The notes under the pieces: generated by a model | Databases searched by the model: none | What the model saw: only the letters and a program-made list of their open reading frames with translations | What the model was told of the DNA's origin: nothing | Shown: positions 55,135 to 64,000 of the stretch, one piece after another | Layout: the number at the start of each line of letters is the position of its first letter | Position numbering within the stretch: position 1 is the first letter of the stretch | Program-made: the position numbers and the translations under genes | NCBI GenBank assembly: GCA_938036835.1 | Contig: CALHWB010000033.1 | Coordinates: 1 to 64,000 of the forward strand | Source: an uncultured Propionibacterium sp. | Lineage (GTDB): Bacteria > Actinomycetota > Actinomycetes > Propionibacteriales > Propionibacteriaceae | Reading direction: 5' to 3' | DNA length: 64,000 bases

Positions 55135-57954
55135 TCAGGGTTCGCTGTGCGCGGCCAGCAATTGAGCCAGGGTGATGGCCTGGCCGCCGGTCAGATCGGC
55201 CACCTGCTTGCGGCAACTGAAGCCGTCGGCCAGGATGATCGCCTCCGGCCCGGCAGCGCGAAGCGCGGGCAGCAGGTCGTGCTCGGCCACCTTGACGGAG
55301 GTCTCGTAGTGGCCTCGTTCCACCCCGAAGTTGCCCGCCAGGCCACAGCATCCGCCCAGGCTGATCACGCTGGCCCCGGTGCGGGCCAGCAGCCGGGCAT
55401 CCGTGGACCAGCCCAGCACCGACGAGTGATGGCAGTGCGGTTGGGCGACGATGGTGTGCCCGGTCAGATCGGGTGGCTCCCAATCGGCCAGGCCACTCAG
55501 CAGTTCGGCGAGGGTTTTGATACCGCCGGCGACCAGGGGGACGCGGTCGTCGTCCAGTAGCTCGGCGGCGTCGCTGCGCCAGACTGCCAGGCAGCTGGGT
55601 TCCATACCGATGACCGGGATCTGCTCGCTTACCAGCGGGTACAGCACATCCAGGGCATGGCGTAGCCGCCGGCGGGCGCCGATGAGCTGACCGGTGGTGA
55701 TCCAGGTCAGTCCGCAGCAGGCGTCCTGGCCGATCACCTTTGGGATGAAACCGATCCGGACCAGCAGATTCACCAGCGCCGCAAGCTGCTGCCCGGCGAA
55801 AGCATCGGTGAACGAATCCACCCAGATCGCTATCGGGCCGCGGGCGCCGAGAGCCTGGGGCGCCCCGGTCTGCTGCTCGCGGCGGGCTGCCGCACCGGTG
55901 CGGAACCTGGGCATGGGGCGGCGCTGATCCACCCCCGCCAGGGCGCGCACCAGATGCTTGAAACCCGGAGTCTGCAAGAAGAGATTCGCCAGCCAACCCA
56001 GCCGCAAACGGGTGGTGAGCCGTCCCCAGCTGGGCAGCCAGCCGAGGGCGTAATGCGATATGGGCCGTGGCCTGCCGCGATAGGACTCGTAGAGTACCCG
56101 GGACTTGTAGGCGGCCATATCGATCCCGGTCGGGCAGTCGCGGCGGCAGCCCTTGCAGGCCAGGCAGAGTTCCAGCGCCCGGGCCACCTCGGGTGAGCGC
56201 CAGCCCTCGGTGATCAGGCTGCCGTTCAGCATCTCCTGCAGGACGCGGGCCCGGCCACGAGTGGCGTCCCGTTCTTCGCCGCTGGCCTGGAAACTCGGGC
56301 ACATCACCGCGCCGGATCGGGTGGTGTCGGCGCGGCATTTGCCGACGCCGGTGCACTGGTGCACCTTGCGTGTGAACTCCCAGTCGGCGCGGGCCAGCGG
56401 CGAGGCGCGCAACTGGGCGATCCGCACCTGCCCGGCCAGCGGATCGGGAGCCACCAATACCCCCGGGTTGAGCAGATTCCTGGGGTCGAACAGCGCCTTG
56501 ACCCGCTCAAACAGCTCTAGTGCGGTGGGGGAGTACATCAGCGGCAGCAACTCGCTGCGCGCCCGGCCGTCGCCGTGCTCGCCCGACATGGAACCACCAT
56601 GCCTGGCCACCAGCTCACCGGCGGCGAACATGAACTCGTGCAGCACCTTGGTGCCGTCGGCGTCGGCGAGCGGGAAATCGATCCGGCAGTGGACGCAGCC
56701 CTCGCCGAAATGCCCGTACGGCAGGCCATGCAGCCCGAAACGGGTCAGCAACCGATCGAATTCGCGCAGGTAGGCGCCCAAACGCTGCGGGGGGACCGCG
56801 GCATCCTCCCAGCCGGCATGGGCCGGCCGGGGGAGCGCCACCGCCGCCAGGCCGGCCGCATCGGTGCGAATCGCCCACATCCTGGCTGCCTGTCCCGGGT
56901 CGTCGATCACCCAGCCCTCGGTGGCCTGCGCGGCCTGCACCATCGCCTCCGCCCGGTGCCGCACCTCGGTGGCGTCCTCGCCAACCAGTTCGATGAACAG
57001 CCAGCCGTCGCCGGCCGGCAGCCCGGGTACCGCATCGGGGCCGAGCCGGTTGGCCACGACATCGACCAGGCGCCGGTCCATGCCCTCGCAGGCGGTCGGT
57101 TCGAAAGCCAGCAATGCCGGCATGTCGTCTGCGCCGTCGGCCATGGCCGGGTAGCCCAGGGCCACCGTCGTCTTGCAGGCCGCATCGCGGGCGAGCCGGA
57201 CGGTGGCCCTGGTGATGATGCCCAGAGTTCCTTCGGTCCCGGCAAAGAAGGCGGCCGCATCGAAACCACGTTCGGGCAGCAGATGCTCCAGCGAATAGCC
57301 GGATACTTGCCGGGAGAACCGGCCGAACTCGGTGCGGATGGTGGTCAGGTTCGCCAGCACCAGCGCGCGCAGCCGGTCCAGGATCCCGCCCGAGGCCCCG
57401 GCCTTCAGGGTGACCAATTCACCGGTCCCGGTGACGACCTCCAGTTCGACGATGTTGTCGGCGCTGCGGCCGTATCCCAGGGCGCGCGGCCCGCAGGCAT
57501 TGTTGCCGATCATGCCGCCCACCGTGCACCGGTTCGAGGTGGACGGATCGGGCCCGTAACGCCAGCCCTGCGCGGTCACCCGCTGTTGCAGCGCGGCCTG
57601 CACCACGCCCGGATCCACCACGGCCGTGCCGGCCAGCGCGTCCACCGCCAGCACCTGGTTCAGGTGACGGCTCAGATCGATGACCACCCCCGGCCCCACC
57701 GCGTTCCCGGCGCAGGAGGTGCCAGCGCCTCGCGCGGTCACCGGGAGCCCGGCGGCCAGCGCGGCCCGTACCGTGGCGATCAACTCCGCCCGGTTCCGGG
57801 GCTTGGCCACCACCTCGGGGACTACTCGATACAGGGAAGCGTCGGTGGCGTACATGGCCCGGGTCAGCCGGGAGCCATCCACGATGGTGGGATCGGGCAA
57901 TGCGGCCCGGAAAGCCTCCACAGCCTGCGCCGCAGCGTCGTGCCCGGGGCTCAC
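55135..57954 (-). CDS. FAD- and Fe-S-binding oxidoreductase (D-lactate dehydrogenase-like)
   Basis: A 939-residue fusion. The FAD_binding_4 domain (VTARGAGTSCAGNAVGPGVV, near residue 75) and FAD-oxidase C domain are followed by two 4Fe-4S cysteine clusters (CTGVGKCR near 534, CLACKGCRRDCPTG near 601) and two CCG domains (CCGLTW near 744, CCGLAGNFG near 869). This is the layout of quinone-linked D-lactate/2-hydroxy-acid dehydrogenases of the Dld-II/GlpC-like type. The start GTG 57954 overlaps the MarR stop (GTGA); an upstream extension is antisense/junk. The substrate is inferred. Confidence 0.88.
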   Translation of the reverse strand: MSPGHDAAAQAVEAFRAALPDPTIVDGSRLTRAMYATDASLYRVVPEVVAKPRNRAELIATVRAALAAGLPVTARGAGTSCAGNAVGPGVVIDLSRHLNQVLAVDALAGTAVVDPGVVQAALQQRVTAQGWRYGPDPSTSNRCTVGGMIGNNACGPRALGYGRSADNIVELEVVTGTGELVTLKAGASGGILDRLRALVLANLTTIRTEFGRFSRQVSGYSLEHLLPERGFDAAAFFAGTEGTLGIITRATVRLARDAACKTTVALGYPAMADGADDMPALLAFEPTACEGMDRRLVDVVANRLGPDAVPGLPAGDGWLFIELVGEDATEVRHRAEAMVQAAQATEGWVIDDPGQAARMWAIRTDAAGLAAVALPRPAHAGWEDAAVPPQRLGAYLREFDRLLTRFGLHGLPYGHFGEGCVHCRIDFPLADADGTKVLHEFMFAAGELVARHGGSMSGEHGDGRARSELLPLMYSPTALELFERVKALFDPRNLLNPGVLVAPDPLAGQVRIAQLRASPLARADWEFTRKVHQCTGVGKCRADTTRSGAVMCPSFQASGEERDATRGRARVLQEMLNGSLITEGWRSPEVARALELCLACKGCRRDCPTGIDMAAYKSRVLYESYRGRPRPISHYALGWLPSWGRLTTRLRLGWLANLFLQTPGFKHLVRALAGVDQRRPMPRFRTGAAARREQQTGAPQALGARGPIAIWVDSFTDAFAGQQLAALVNLLVRIGFIPKVIGQDACCGLTWITTGQLIGARRRLRHALDVLYPLVSEQIPVIGMEPSCLAVWRSDAAELLDDDRVPLVAGGIKTLAELLSGLADWEPPDLTGHTIVAQPHCHHSSVLGWSTDARLLARTGASVISLGGCCGLAGNFGVERGHYETSVKVAEHDLLPALRAAGPEAIILADGFSCRKQVADLTGGQAITLAQLLAAHSEP

Positions 57955-58475
57955 CGGGTGTCGTCCACGGCGTTGGTGGTCGGGGCCTCGGCGTCTGCCA
58001 CCGGGATGGGCTGATGGGGTATCCCGGCGGTGTCCAGCACCGCCCGCATGGCTCGCCCCAGCACTCGCCAGTCCTCCGGGTCGATCGGGTCGAGCAGCGC
58101 GCGACGTACCGATTCCACATGGTCGATCGATGCCTGGCGGAGTTTCTCGTAACCGGCGTCGGTCAAGGTGGCGACCACGCCGCGGCGATCCTCGCTGGCG
58201 GTCTCGCGGACCACCAGGCCGGCGCGTTCCATCCGCCCAATGGTGTGGGTCAGCCGGGAACGCGACTGGTTGGCGCCTTGGGCCACCTGCGACATGCGCA
58301 TGCTGTGGTTCGGTGCTTCGGACAGGACCACGAGCACCTCGTACTCGTTCAGATCCAGTTGATGAGCCCGAAGGTCGGAGTTGAACCTGTCGGTCGTCCA
58401 GGCGATCACCCGGAGCCAATCCCGCCAGATACGCTGTTGCTCTGGGGTCAACCACCTCGGCTCTCGATCCGGCAT
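57951..58475 (-). CDS. MarR-family transcriptional regulator
   Basis: A 174-residue protein. The winged-helix segment EVLVVLSEAPNHSMRMSQVA, QGANQSRSRLTHTIGRMERA and GLVVRETASEDRRGVVATLT is textbook MarR. It overlaps the downstream oxidoreductase start, so the two form one operon. The dyad at 58526-58543 in the divergent promoter region is its likely operator, also able to control the acyl-CoA ligase gene. Confidence 0.93.
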   Translation of the reverse strand: MPDREPRWLTPEQQRIWRDWLRVIAWTTDRFNSDLRAHQLDLNEYEVLVVLSEAPNHSMRMSQVAQGANQSRSRLTHTIGRMERAGLVVRETASEDRRGVVATLTDAGYEKLRQASIDHVESVRRALLDPIDPEDWRVLGRAMRAVLDTAGIPHQPIPVADAEAPTTNAVDDTR

Positions 58476-58525
58476 GAAAGCATCCTACCCGCGGATGATG
58501 CGATCACGGCCGGGGGGTCGCCCCG

Positions 58526-58543
58526 TAATCGCGGCTGCGATTA
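58526..58543. promoter_or_regulatory. MarR operator-like dyad
   Basis: TAATCGC and GCGATTA are perfect 7-base arms around GGCT, between the divergent marR and fadD-type genes. The site lies within the likely promoters of both. Confidence 0.6.
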
Positions 58544-58596
58544 GGATTCGTGACAGCCCGGCCATGCCCGGCCGAGTCTCGCCGCCGAGGAGCATC

Positions 58597-60468
58597 ATGG
58601 ATTCGTCCCAGCCGCAGCTTGCCGCCGAAATCATGGCGGCCACTCCGGTGAACTACCCGACCATGTTCCGGGACCGGGTGGCCGGTGCTCCGCGAACGAC
58701 GGCCTTTCTGGTGCCCGGCCGGGATGGCTGGCGCGCGGTGAGCTGGGCCGAGGTACGCCAGATCGTGGACCGGGCGGCCGCTGGCTTCGTGACGCTCGGC
58801 CTGCAACCCGAGCAGCGGGTGGCCATCGCCAGCACTACCCGGTTCGAGTGGGTACTGGCCGATCTGGGTATCGCCTGCGCGGCCGGGGCGACCACCACGG
58901 TGTATCCCAATACCACCGCCGAAGAGGTGCGCTACATCGTGACCGATTCGCAATCCCGGATGCTGGTGGTCGAGAACACCGAACAGCTCGACAAGGTGCT
59001 GCGGTTGCCCGAACTCCGCGAACAGGTCAGCCACATCATCCTGGTGGACGACGACCGGGCCGCCGGCAGCCACCTGGACGACCGGGTGCTGACCTGGGCT
59101 CAACTGCTGGAGCTCGGTGCCGCGCGGCTCACCGCAGACCCCGAGTGCGTCGACCGGGCCATCGCCACCGTCGGCCCGGACAGCCTTTCGACGCTCATCT
59201 ATACCTCGGGCACCACCGGGCGCCCCAAGGGCGTTGAACTGCTGCATCGCAACTGGACTTACGAGGGGTTCGCGATGAAGTACCTGGATTTCGTGACCGA
59301 GGACGATCTGCTCTATCTGTGGCTGCCATTCAGCCATGTGTTCGGGCGTGACCTGCTGGCGGTACAGCTGGCGATCGGTTTCCGGGCAGCCGTCGACGGC
59401 CGGGTGGACCACATCATGCAGGGTCTGCAGGAAACCCGGCCGACGATTCTGGTGGGGGTGCCCCGGATCTTCGAGAAGGTGCGCGCCGCGGTGCTGACGA
59501 TGTACCCGCAGAACGGCTTGAAAGGCCGGATTTCGCGGTGGGCGTTCAAGGTGGGACGCGAATCCAACGGCTACCGGTTGGCCGGCCGGCCACTGCCCAC
59601 CGTGCTCGGGCTGCGCTATCGGATCGCCGACCGGCTGGTGTTCGGCAGGCTGAAACAGCGACTCGGCGGCCGGATGCGGTTCATGATTTCCGGCTCGGCC
59701 AAGCTGGCACGCCAGGTGCAGGACTGGTTCTACGCGGCCGGGATCACGATCGTCGAGGGCTACGGGGCCACCGAGACCTCGGCGATCGCATTCGTCGACC
59801 ATCGGTACGCCCGGCCCCGGTTCGGTACGGTTGGCCCGGTCACCCCGGGCATGGCGGTGCGGATCGCCGAGGACGGCGAGGTGCTGCTCAGCGGACCGAT
59901 CGTCGCGCGTGGTTATCACCGCATGCCGGAGGAAACCGCGGCCGCCTTCATCGACGGCTGGTATCACACCGGCGATATCGGCACGTTGGACGCCGACGGT
60001 TGCCTGACCATCACCGACCGCAAGAAGGATCTGTTCAAGACATCCAATGGCAAGTTCGTGGCGCCGCAGAAGGTCGAGAACACCGTCATGGCCAGCATTC
60101 CCTATATCAGCCAGGTGGTGGTGATCGGGGAGAACCGCAAGTACGTCACCGCGCTGGTGGCCCTCGATCCGGCGGCATTGGCGAAGTGGGCCGGCCGGCG
60201 GGGCCGCGGCGGTCTGGGCTATCGCGAACTGACCCAGCTACCGGAGATCCGGGCATCCATCGAACGGCTGATGCGCAAGGCGAATCGCCGGCTCGAACGT
60301 TGGGAGCAGGTGAAGCGTTTCACCATCCTGGACGGCGAGCTTAGCCTGGCCGAGGGCACCTTGACGCCTAGCCTCAAGGTGCGGCGCGATGAGGTGCGTA
60401 AGGTGTACGCCGGCCAGATCGAGGCAATGTATGCCGACGATCCCAGCACCGGGGTGGCCGGCCAGTGA
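58597..60468 (+). CDS. fadD: Long-chain acyl-CoA synthetase (AMP-binding)
   Basis: A 623-residue enzyme activating fatty acids with ATP and CoA. AMP-binding motif LIYTSGTTGRPKGVELLHRN, EGYGATETSAI, GWYHTGDIGTLDADG and DRKKDLFKTSNGKFVAPQKV are present. The layout is that of FadD15-type enzymes. ATG 58597 has GAGGAG upstream; an earlier open stretch overlaps the marR promoter. The 4-base overlap with the thioesterase gene suggests an operon. Confidence 0.92.
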   Translation: MDSSQPQLAAEIMAATPVNYPTMFRDRVAGAPRTTAFLVPGRDGWRAVSWAEVRQIVDRAAAGFVTLGLQPEQRVAIASTTRFEWVLADLGIACAAGATTTVYPNTTAEEVRYIVTDSQSRMLVVENTEQLDKVLRLPELREQVSHIILVDDDRAAGSHLDDRVLTWAQLLELGAARLTADPECVDRAIATVGPDSLSTLIYTSGTTGRPKGVELLHRNWTYEGFAMKYLDFVTEDDLLYLWLPFSHVFGRDLLAVQLAIGFRAAVDGRVDHIMQGLQETRPTILVGVPRIFEKVRAAVLTMYPQNGLKGRISRWAFKVGRESNGYRLAGRPLPTVLGLRYRIADRLVFGRLKQRLGGRMRFMISGSAKLARQVQDWFYAAGITIVEGYGATETSAIAFVDHRYARPRFGTVGPVTPGMAVRIAEDGEVLLSGPIVARGYHRMPEETAAAFIDGWYHTGDIGTLDADGCLTITDRKKDLFKTSNGKFVAPQKVENTVMASIPYISQVVVIGENRKYVTALVALDPAALAKWAGRRGRGGLGYRELTQLPEIRASIERLMRKANRRLERWEQVKRFTILDGELSLAEGTLTPSLKVRRDEVRKVYAGQIEAMYADDPSTGVAGQ

Positions 60469-61328
60469 ACTGGTTCCCGGGCCGAATCCAGCCGCGCTTC
60501 ACCGACCTTGACCCACAGGGGCATGTGAACAACGTGGTGGTGGTCGACTACCTCCAGCAGGCGCGTGCCCAGTTCCTGCTGTCCGGCCCGGCCGCCGGGC
60601 TGCTGGATTCGGGTTGCCTGGTCGTGGGGCACCAGGTCGAGTATCTGGCCCCGATCGGCTGGTCGGCCGAACCGGTCGCGGTGGAGTTGCATGTCGACCG
60701 GCTGGGCGCGGCCAGGTTCGTGATCGCCTATCGCATCCGGCAGCGGGGCCGGATCTGCGTGCGGGCCCGGACCACGCTGTGCCCCTTCGATTTCGATCGG
60801 TCCGGCCCGCGCCGGCTGACCGGGGTGGAACGGGACTTTCTGGCGTCCTGGCTCGTCCCGGAGCCCTCGATACGCGAACTGCGTGCCCCGCGCCTGGCCG
60901 GCCGCGGCGTGCCATATCGGATGCAGACCCGCTGGTCGGACCAGGATCGCTATGGCCACATCAACAACGTGCGGCACCTGGACTATGTGATGGCCGCGCG
61001 GATCCACACCACCGCGAGCGCCGATCCGTCGATGACCAGGATGGGCGCCGGTGGCGTCCAGGACCGCCAGTGGCTGATCGCCCGGCAGGACATCGACTAT
61101 CTGGCCCAGATGGAGTTCCGTACCCGGCCCCATCTGGTGCTGACCGCGCCGACCCGGCTGGGCACCAGCTCGGTGGTGCTGGCCAGCGAGATCACCGATG
61201 AGGACGCGACCGTCTACGCCCGGGCGCGTGCGGTGCTGGTCTGCGCCGATGCCCGGGGACGCAAACAGCCGCTGCCCTACCCGGCCAGGACGGCCCTGGC
61301 CGCCATCCTGGTCGACGACCCGCTATAA
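60465..61328 (+). CDS. Acyl-CoA thioesterase, double hotdog
   Basis: A 287-residue protein with two hotdog repeats. Each starts with a match to the family motif: RFTDLDPQGHVNNVVVVDYL in the first and RWSDQDRYGHINNVRHLDYV in the second (D-x-D/Y-GH-x-NN). The start GTG 60465 overlaps the fadD stop. It hydrolyses acyl-CoA, which makes it a functional counterpart of the ligase next to it. Confidence 0.88.
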   Translation: MNWFPGRIQPRFTDLDPQGHVNNVVVVDYLQQARAQFLLSGPAAGLLDSGCLVVGHQVEYLAPIGWSAEPVAVELHVDRLGAARFVIAYRIRQRGRICVRARTTLCPFDFDRSGPRRLTGVERDFLASWLVPEPSIRELRAPRLAGRGVPYRMQTRWSDQDRYGHINNVRHLDYVMAARIHTTASADPSMTRMGAGGVQDRQWLIARQDIDYLAQMEFRTRPHLVLTAPTRLGTSSVVLASEITDEDATVYARARAVLVCADARGRKQPLPYPARTALAAILVDDPL

Positions 61329-61331
61329 TGC

Positions 61332-61375
61332 CTCGTCCCGGGATCGCCCACGGTGCCGAGCGTGCCCGGGACGAG
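61332..61375. terminator. Bidirectional terminator hairpin
   Basis: CTCGTCCCGGG (61332-61342) and CCCGGGACGAG (61365-61375) are perfect 11-base arms around a 22-base loop, placed between the convergent thioesterase and gnd genes. Confidence 0.65.
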
Positions 61376-61388
61376 CAGGTTGATGAAC

Positions 61389-62831
61389 TCAGTCGTCCGA
61401 AACCTTGGTCTCGCCACGATCTCCCGACCATTCGAGATGGTAGTGGCCCGGCATGTCGACCCGCTCGTAGGTGTGCGAGCCGAAATAGTCCCGCAGGCCC
61501 TGGGTGACCGCGGCATTGTTCCGGGGTGCCCGGGCCATGTCGTAGTAGGCCAGCGAACTGGCGAACACCGGGGCCGGTATCCCGGCCTGGGCCGCCGTCG
61601 CCACCACCCGGCGCCAGGCATCCTGGTAGTCGGCCAGTTTGGGAGCGATCGACGGGGCGGCCAGCAACGAAACCAGTTCGGGATTCGCCGAATACTCCTG
61701 CCGGATGTTCTCCAGCAGCTTGGCCCTGATGATGCAGCCGTCCCGCCAGATCCTGGCGCAATCGGCGACGGCTATGTGCCAGCCGAACTCACCGCCGCCG
61801 GTGCGGATCTCGTCGAAGCCCTGCGAATAGGCCACCACCTTGGACGCCCACAGTGCCTGCCGGACGTCTTCGACGAAGGCCGCTCTGTCGCCGATTTGCA
61901 GGGTCCGGTTGGGGCCTGCCAGCCCGGCGGCAGCGGTTCGCAGATCGACGTGGCTGGACAGTGCGCGGGCAAAGACCGATTCGGCGATGCCATTCACCGG
62001 CACACCCAGTTCGAGGGCGGTCATGACGGTCCAGGTGCCGGTTCCCTTCATGCCGGCGCGATCCTTGATCACCTCGACCAGGGGGCCACCGGTCTGCGGG
62101 TCGGTCTGGGCCAGCATGTCTGCGGTGATCTCGATCAGGTAGCTGGACAGCTCACCCCGATTCCACTCCCGGAAGATCGCTGCCGCCTCGGCGGTGCCGA
62201 TGCCGGCGGCCTTGAGCAGCTCATAGGCTTCGCCGATCACCTGCATGTCGGAATATTCGATGCCGTTGTGGATCATCTTCACGAAATGCCCGGCGCCATT
62301 CGGGCCGATCCAGGTGCAGCAGGGTTCGTCGCCGACCTTGGCCGAGATGGCCTCCAGCATCGGGCCGAGGATCTGATAACTCTCGGGGGTGCCACCCGGC
62401 ATGATCGCGGGCCCGGTCAGGGCGCCGTATTCGCCGCCGGAGATACCGGTGCCGACGAAGTGGAAACCTCGATCGGCGATTTCCCGTTCCCGGCGAATAG
62501 TGTCCCGGAAGTATGAGTTGCCCCCGTCCATTACGATGTCGCCCTGGTCAAGATGTGGCAGCAGCTCGGCGATGGTCGCGTCCGTGGCGGCTCCGGCCTT
62601 GACCATCAGGATGATCGACCGCGGCCGGGCGATCGAGCCTACGAACTCGGCGACGGTCTTGCCGCCGAGGAACTCGCCCTCGGCACCGTGCTCGTCCAGG
62701 ACCTGCTGGGTCTTTGCCCAGGTGCGATTGAACAGGGCCACGGTGTAGCCGCGGCTGGCCAGATTGCGGGCCAGATTGGAACCCATCACGGCCATCCCGA
62801 CGACGCCGACATCGGCCTTCTTATCGGACAT
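61389..62831 (-). CDS. gnd: 6-phosphogluconate dehydrogenase (decarboxylating)
   Basis: A 480-residue NADP-type enzyme of the pentose phosphate pathway. The Rossmann start VGVVGMAVMGSNLARNLA, the substrate region FVGTGISGGEYGALTGPAIM and the catalytic FVKMIHNGIEYSDMQVIGEA (K and N) are complete. ATG 62831 follows AAGGAG. It is divergent from the LacI gene, with 270 bases between, so regulation by it is likely. Confidence 0.96.
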   Translation of the reverse strand: MSDKKADVGVVGMAVMGSNLARNLASRGYTVALFNRTWAKTQQVLDEHGAEGEFLGGKTVAEFVGSIARPRSIILMVKAGAATDATIAELLPHLDQGDIVMDGGNSYFRDTIRREREIADRGFHFVGTGISGGEYGALTGPAIMPGGTPESYQILGPMLEAISAKVGDEPCCTWIGPNGAGHFVKMIHNGIEYSDMQVIGEAYELLKAAGIGTAEAAAIFREWNRGELSSYLIEITADMLAQTDPQTGGPLVEVIKDRAGMKGTGTWTVMTALELGVPVNGIAESVFARALSSHVDLRTAAAGLAGPNRTLQIGDRAAFVEDVRQALWASKVVAYSQGFDEIRTGGGEFGWHIAVADCARIWRDGCIIRAKLLENIRQEYSANPELVSLLAAPSIAPKLADYQDAWRRVVATAAQAGIPAPVFASSLAYYDMARAPRNNAAVTQGLRDYFGSHTYERVDMPGHYHLEWSGDRGETKVSDD

Positions 62832-63029
62832 ATGCTGTTTCTCCTTGTTATATTGGGCTGCTGCGCGATGGGCCGCTACCCGACGACGGTGTCTTGCTAC
62901 TCGGCCCGGCACTGGGATACTGCCTGCTTGCCCATGGCTTTGGCAACCAGCCTGCGGACGTGCCGGGCAGCCCGGCGTGCTTCCAGGGTAGGGTTTGGCC
63001 GGGCTCCCGGAAAGCCGCCGGCAGCTAGT

Positions 63030-63043
63030 TGCCAAGTTTGGCA
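63030..63043. promoter_or_regulatory. Operator-like dyad in gnd-lacI intergenic region
   Basis: TGCCAA-GT-TTGGCA is a 14-base dyad about 60 bases before the LacI start, the right kind of size for a LacI-family site. Confidence 0.4.
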
Positions 63044-63101
63044 TCCCTTGTCGCGGCGCGTTGGGCGCTTCATGACGCGTTGTTAGGTCCAGGTGGATAG
63101 A

Positions 63102-64000
63102 GTGAATCGGGTGGAGCAACCAACCGGGAACGAGAAGGCCGCGACGATCTATGATGTTGCGACCGCGGCGGGAGTAAGCCCGTCCACCGTCTCGCGCGCG
63201 TTCTCGCGCCCCGGCAGAGTGAGCGCCAAGACCTCGGCCAGAATACACCGGGTGGCGGCCGAACTGGGCTATCGGGCGCCCCAGGCCCTGCGGTCGGAGG
63301 GCACCAGGGCGTCCAAGCTGCTTGGCATCGCGTTGACGGATATCACCAACCCGTTCTTCTTTTCGATCATCCGGGGGGCCGAGCATGTCGCGGTGAGCGA
63401 GGGCTACGCGATCATGCTGGTCGATGCGCAGGAATCCGAGGAATTGGAGCGGCGGCTGTTCGATCGGACGCTGCCTTTGCTGGATGGTGTGATCGTGGCG
63501 ACCTCCCGGCTGTCGGATGCCGCGCTGCGATCCACGGCCCGGACCACTCCGACGGTGGTGCTGAACCGGCTCGTGCCGGGGGTGTATTCGGTGGTGACGG
63601 ACAATCCTCGCGGCATGCGAAGGGCTCTTGAGCATCTGGCGGAACTGGGCCACCGCCGAGTCGCCTATGTCTCGGGGCCCATCGCTTCCTGGGCCGATAG
63701 CGCGCGCTGGCGGGCTTTCCGGGAAGCCTGCTTCGAACTCGATCTCACCGAATACCGTATCGGTCCCACTGCCCCCACGGTGCGTGGCGGCATGGCCATC
63801 TTCTCTCAACTGCGCGAGAAACCGATCACGGCCGTGGTCTGTTTCAACGACATGATCAGCATCGGGGTGATGCGTGCCGCGAAGGCTGCCGGGCTGGTGA
63901 TTCCCAGCGATCTCTCGGTGGTCGGTTTCGATAATATCTTCGCTTCTGACCTGGTCACTCCGGGACTGACGACGGTTGCCGCTCCGCTGAGCCTGTTGGG
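63102..64000 (+). CDS. LacI-family transcriptional regulator (3' end beyond window)
   Basis: The helix-turn-helix TIYDVATAAGVSPSTVSRAF, then SAKTSARIHRVAAELGYR, is standard LacI. A periplasmic-binding-like sensor domain follows (LLGIALTDITNPFFFSIIRG, RRVAYVSGPIASWADSARWR, FNDMISIGVMRAAK, VVGFDNI). The GTG at 63102 has AGGTGG five bases upstream; GTG 63111 is the alternative. It runs off the right edge, with about 300 residues present. It may sense a gluconate or pentose-phosphate sugar, given the gnd neighbour. Confidence 0.93.
   Translation, partial: MNRVEQPTGNEKAATIYDVATAAGVSPSTVSRAFSRPGRVSAKTSARIHRVAAELGYRAPQALRSEGTRASKLLGIALTDITNPFFFSIIRGAEHVAVSEGYAIMLVDAQESEELERRLFDRTLPLLDGVIVATSRLSDAALRSTARTTPTVVLNRLVPGVYSVVTDNPRGMRRALEHLAELGHRRVAYVSGPIASWADSARWRAFREACFELDLTEYRIGPTAPTVRGGMAIFSQLREKPITAVVCFNDMISIGVMRAAKAAGLVIPSDLSVVGFDNIFASDLVTPGLTTVAAPLSLL

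Overview
The window looks like the chromosome of a high-GC Gram-positive actinobacterium. GTG starts are frequent, GC is high, and the right flank carries typical actinobacterial housekeeping genes: oligoribonuclease, a PrsW-type membrane protease, a tandem pair of dynamin-like/YfjP-like GTPases, EttA, a FadD-type acyl-CoA ligase and 6-phosphogluconate dehydrogenase. A member of the Propionibacteriaceae is plausible, but I cannot prove the genus from sequence alone.

Layout. (1) Positions 1-2640 hold the cut-off end of a non-ribosomal peptide synthetase gene, followed by dead fragments of a defence module on the minus strand: DUF1156-type methyltransferase, DUF1016, an Abi-family protein and a Swt1-HEPN/DUF499 ATPase. 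(2) Positions 2647-8932 carry intact metabolic and regulatory genes: catalase, an AlkZ-like winged-helix protein, two TetR regulators, an alpha/beta hydrolase and an ABC-ATPase relic. (3) Positions 8933-10443 are a graveyard: a serine-recombinase tail, a TetR gene with two nonsense codons, and the tail of a phage cytosine methylase. (4) Positions 10415-29015 hold a complete, tightly coupled type 1 BREX anti-phage operon on the minus strand. It starts with a small helix-turn-helix gene, then brxA, brxB, brxC and pglX. Next come an AAA_13/RecF-like ATPase, a 47-residue ORF resembling a PglX tail, a DUF1016 nuclease, pglZ and brxL. It ends with an Mrr-like nuclease. (5) Positions 29016-44725 are an accessory patchwork. 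It contains a TetR/HXXEE pair cut by an IS982-like fragment, a MobF relaxase relic, a Phd/VapC toxin-antitoxin pair and recombinase relics. It also contains a very large unknown protein split by one extra G from a PD-(D/E)XK-like C-terminus, a ParB-like pseudogene, an SDR and an ApeA-like HEPN protein. A DUF2461 pseudogene, an IS630 fragment and a second decayed copy of the DUF1156-DUF1016-DUF499 module follow. This second copy stops exactly at the 3' end of tRNA-His(GTG) at 44726-44800, a likely integration site. No integrase is left. (6) Positions 44726-64000 are ordered core genome, ending in a LacI regulator cut by the window edge.

How the parts work together. The BREX core (PglX methyltransferase, PglZ, BrxC, BrxB, BrxA, BrxL) should methylate host DNA and block phage replication. 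Three extra genes (AAA_13, DUF1016, Mrr-like) share the transcript and probably add a second defence layer. The surrounding dead modules show that this locus is a hotspot where defence cassettes have come and gone. The most unusual points are the MITD1-like C-terminus of BrxL, the coupled 47-residue PglX-tail ORF, the unknown ~1.2-kilo-residue nuclease-like gene, and the two decayed copies of the same defence module on either side of the BREX island.
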